Source: Acidobacteriota bacterium (lineage in GTDB: Bacteria > Acidobacteriota > Thermoanaerobaculia > Multivoradales > Multivoraceae). From it: a stretch of 64,000 bases of DNA. The translations under genes were made by a program, and so were the position numbers. The DNA is taken from NCBI GenBank assembly GCA_028875725.1, contig JAPPCR010000015.1, forward strand, positions 248,001 to 312,000, in the 5' to 3' direction. The notes beneath the pieces are model-generated. The model ran no database searches and had not been told where the DNA came from. It saw nothing but the letters and a program-made list of their open reading frames with translations. Shown piece by piece: positions 61,981 to 64,000 of the stretch. How positions within the stretch are numbered: the stretch's first letter is position 1; every line of letters begins with the position of its first letter.

Positions 61981-63638
61981 TGGGCCGCCTCGCCTGCGGC
62001 GAGTTGCCCGACCGCCCACTCGCGCAGACCGTTGTAGTCGGCCTTGCCGTTCGCCGCCCGGCCCACGGTGTCCCGCACCAGAATGCGCTTGGGCGCCTTG
62101 TAGGACGCCAGTTCCCGCTTCACCCAACCGATGACGTCAGGCTCGCTGAAGTGCCCGGGGCTGTCCAGTTCGACGACGGCCGTGACCGCCTGCCCGAAAC
62201 GCTCGTCCGGAACGCCTACGCACACCGCGTCACGGACCGCAGGGTGGGTCTTCAGCACTTCCTCGACCTCTTCGGGGAAGATCTTCTCGCCGCCGCTGTT
62301 GATGCACACCGAGCCGCGGCCATAGAGCTTGAGGGAGCCGTCAGCCTCGACGGTGGCGTAGTCGCCCGCCATCGAGTAGCGGACGCCGTCGACTTCGGTG
62401 AATATGGCCGCCGTCTTCTCAGGGTCCTTGTAGTACCCGACCGGAATGTGACCGGTGACGGCGATCCGCCCAAGCACCCCCGAACCCGGCTCGACCTTGT
62501 TGCCGTCGTCGTCGATCACGCAGGCGTTGTCACCGAGCACGAAGGAGGCCGTTTCGGTCGCCTCGCCGGCGGTCGAGTCCGAGCGGCCCATGCCGATCGA
62601 CTCGGACGACCCGAGGCTGTCCGTCAGGATCGTCTCCGGCGGACAGAACCGCAAGAACTCACGCTTCACTTCGGCGCTCCACATCGCGCCCGAGGAAACC
62701 ACGGCTTCAAGGCTGGACAGGTCGAAGCGATCCGGTTCCGCTTCGAGCGCGCGCACCATGGGCCGGGCGAACGCGTCGCCCACGATCGCCATCCCGTTGA
62801 TCTTCTCCGTGGTGATCGCCTCGAGCGTGGCCACGGCATCGAAGCGGCGGTTGGCCAGGGTGATCACCGTGCCGCCGTTCAGCATGCCGCCGAGGGCGGT
62901 CAGGAATCCGGTGCCGTGCATCAGGGGGCAGGCGGGAAGAGAAACCCGTCGCATCAGGAGCTCGTCGAACTGGGGTACGAGACCCTCCACGCCGCCCGAG
63001 AGATCGAACGGCTCGGGCCGGTTGTCGTTGCCGAGCAGCCAGAGGTCGTCGAGCCTCCACATGACGCCCTTCGGCATGCCGGTCGTGCCGCCGGTGTACA
63101 GCAGCCAGAGATCGTCGCCGCTGCGCGGCCACGGCGCTTGGAAGGTCAGCGAGTCGTCGGGCGCCGCGGCAGCGGCCTGCTCGTAGGGAATCGCCCATTC
63201 GGGACAGGGACCCGAGCCGTCGTCGACCCAGAGCCACGTGTGGATTCCCGGCATCTTCGATCGGAGATCCGCGATCCGCGACGCGAAGCAACCGTGGAAG
63301 ACAACCGCCACGACGTCCGCGTTGTCCCACAGGTAGAGAAGCTCGCCCTCCACGTAACGGTAGTTCGTGTTCACCGGCACCAGGGACGCCTTGAAGCAGG
63401 CGAGCACGGACTCCAGGTACTCCGGAACGTTGTAGAGGTACTGCGCCACCTTGTCCTGGCGCTTCGCGCCGCGCGCGATCAGTGTCGCCGCGACGCCGTT
63501 CGCGCGGCGGTGCATCTCGGCCTGCGAGTAGCGGCGCGCCGGTTCGCCGCCCAGAGGATCTACAAACGCCTGCGCCGGCGAGCCCGGCTGGTGCTCGGCG
63601 ATCGCTTCGAGAATGTCCGCGTGATGCCAGTCGCTCAT
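61977..63638 (-). CDS. Acyl-CoA synthetase (AMP-forming)
   Basis: A 553-residue adenylate-forming enzyme of the FadD-like group. Core motifs: LLYTGGTTGMPKG (P-loop), DSLGSSESIGMG, the aspartate in YSMAGDYATVEADGS, YGRGSVCINSGGEKIFPEEV and the C-terminal lysine in AANGKADYN. It activates carboxylic acids to acyl-CoA via acyl-AMP, feeding thiolase and acyl-CoA dehydrogenase-type reactions. Coupled to the downstream dehydrogenase gene. Acyl specificity unknown. Confidence 0.93.
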   Translation of the reverse strand: MSDWHHADILEAIAEHQPGSPAQAFVDPLGGEPARRYSQAEMHRRANGVAATLIARGAKRQDKVAQYLYNVPEYLESVLACFKASLVPVNTNYRYVEGELLYLWDNADVVAVVFHGCFASRIADLRSKMPGIHTWLWVDDGSGPCPEWAIPYEQAAAAAPDDSLTFQAPWPRSGDDLWLLYTGGTTGMPKGVMWRLDDLWLLGNDNRPEPFDLSGGVEGLVPQFDELLMRRVSLPACPLMHGTGFLTALGGMLNGGTVITLANRRFDAVATLEAITTEKINGMAIVGDAFARPMVRALEAEPDRFDLSSLEAVVSSGAMWSAEVKREFLRFCPPETILTDSLGSSESIGMGRSDSTAGEATETASFVLGDNACVIDDDGNKVEPGSGVLGRIAVTGHIPVGYYKDPEKTAAIFTEVDGVRYSMAGDYATVEADGSLKLYGRGSVCINSGGEKIFPEEVEEVLKTHPAVRDAVCVGVPDERFGQAVTAVVELDSPGHFSEPDVIGWVKRELASYKAPKRILVRDTVGRAANGKADYNGLREWAVGQLAAGEAAQ

Positions 63639-63755
63639 GGCCGCGCAATCTAGCAGTCGTTATCCTTCAGAAGAAACAGGTACAGATCCACGCGGCGGCC
63701 CGGTCCCACGAGAGCCTGGTGCTGGAAAGCGGGCCATGGAGACAGGAGGCTGACC

Positions 63756-64000
63756 ATGCCGATTTCCTTCGTATCGATCCGACGCAGCCACGGCGTCCTC
63801 ACGGCGTCCTGGTGCGCTCGCTGGACGGTCGCCTTCCTGCTGGGCGCGGCGCTGCCCGCCTCCGCCCAGAAGAACAACGTCATCCTGTTCGTCGGCGACG
63901 GCATGGGGGTGTCGACTGTCACTTTCACTCGTATCGCGACGGTGGGCGTCGACGGACAACTGACGATGGACCGCATGCCCTACACCGCCGTTTCCCGCAC
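63756..64000 (+). CDS. Alkaline phosphatase family protein, N-terminal fragment (cut by window end)
   Basis: 81 codons are visible. A signal peptide (about 1-38, cleavage after ASAQ) is followed by NNVILFVGDGMGVSTVTFTR, the metal-binding opening of the alkaline phosphatase superfamily (Asp-Gly-Met-Gly). GGAGG 6-7 bases before the ATG fixes the start. The nucleophile lies beyond the window. Confidence 0.85.
   Translation, partial: MPISFVSIRRSHGVLTASWCARWTVAFLLGAALPASAQKNNVILFVGDGMGVSTVTFTRIATVGVDGQLTMDRMPYTAVSR

Noticed and set aside
1..64000. tRNA, rRNA, phage attachment sites or insertion-sequence transposases.
   Set aside because: None could be recognised by eye on either strand; a tRNAscan or Infernal run would be decisive.

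Overview
This is a high-GC bacterial chromosome segment with dense gene packing, many ATGA, GTGA and TAATG stop/start overlaps, and many Sec or lipoprotein signal peptides. It looks like a diderm heterotroph. The mix of tricorn-like and S41 proteases, sulfatases, acyl-CoA enzymes, aerobic molybdenum hydroxylases and palindromic repeats would suit Acidobacteriota or a relative, but that is only an impression because no rRNA or tRNA gene was recognised.

Layout. 1-6500: the end of a truncated gene, an AGXT2-like aminotransferase, then on the minus strand a thiolase paired with an HMG-CoA-synthase-like/DUF35 fusion, a branched-chain-amino-acid-type solute-binding lipoprotein and a histidine phosphatase. 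6531-14166: the most unusual module. A thioredoxin-like two-domain protein is divergent from a UGSC-family gene with an in-frame TGA (position 8345, probable selenocysteine, with a hairpin just after it). An MBL-fold hydrolase and a form II CoxG-S-L-M-type molybdenum hydroxylase set follow. 14487-22840: a TPR protein, then a minus-strand central-carbon block (malate synthase, GlcF, an inactive-looking GAPDH paralogue coupled to a true GAPDH, a divergent pyruvate kinase, an acyl-CoA dehydrogenase). 23058-33999: a tricorn-like protease, a PQQ-propeller protein, a GT2/membrane fusion, a small membrane protein, VapBC and a double-domain sulfatase. 34013-44861: an NCS2 permease with an extra C-terminal domain, a heterodimeric ABC exporter, an SSS symporter with a small membrane partner, then CoxD-like and CoxE-like genes separated by an opposing SUMF1-domain gene. 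44942-53227: nucleoside hydrolase, parvulin, HupE-like protein, a remnant of an HSP90-like ATPase, a DUF4143 ATPase behind 23-nt tandem repeats, AbgT, and a cytochrome c/copper-monooxygenase-like protein. 53224-64000: a sialidase-like protein, a lipoprotein, XdhC/CoxI-type and CoxF-type genes with MocA, ManA, an S41 protease, SixA, a D-2-hydroxyacid dehydrogenase, an acyl-CoA synthetase and the start of an alkaline phosphatase.

How the parts fit. The molybdenum-hydroxylase structural genes (10-14 kb), the CoxD/CoxE-like pair (41-45 kb) and the XdhC/MocA cofactor-maturation genes (55-57 kb) look like one dispersed system. GlcF and malate synthase connect glycolate and glyoxylate to malate, next to lower glycolysis. 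Two families of palindromic repeats stand out: in each, the loops or inner blocks are conserved while the stems change in a compensated way. One copy lies in frame inside the signal-peptide region of a nucleoside hydrolase.
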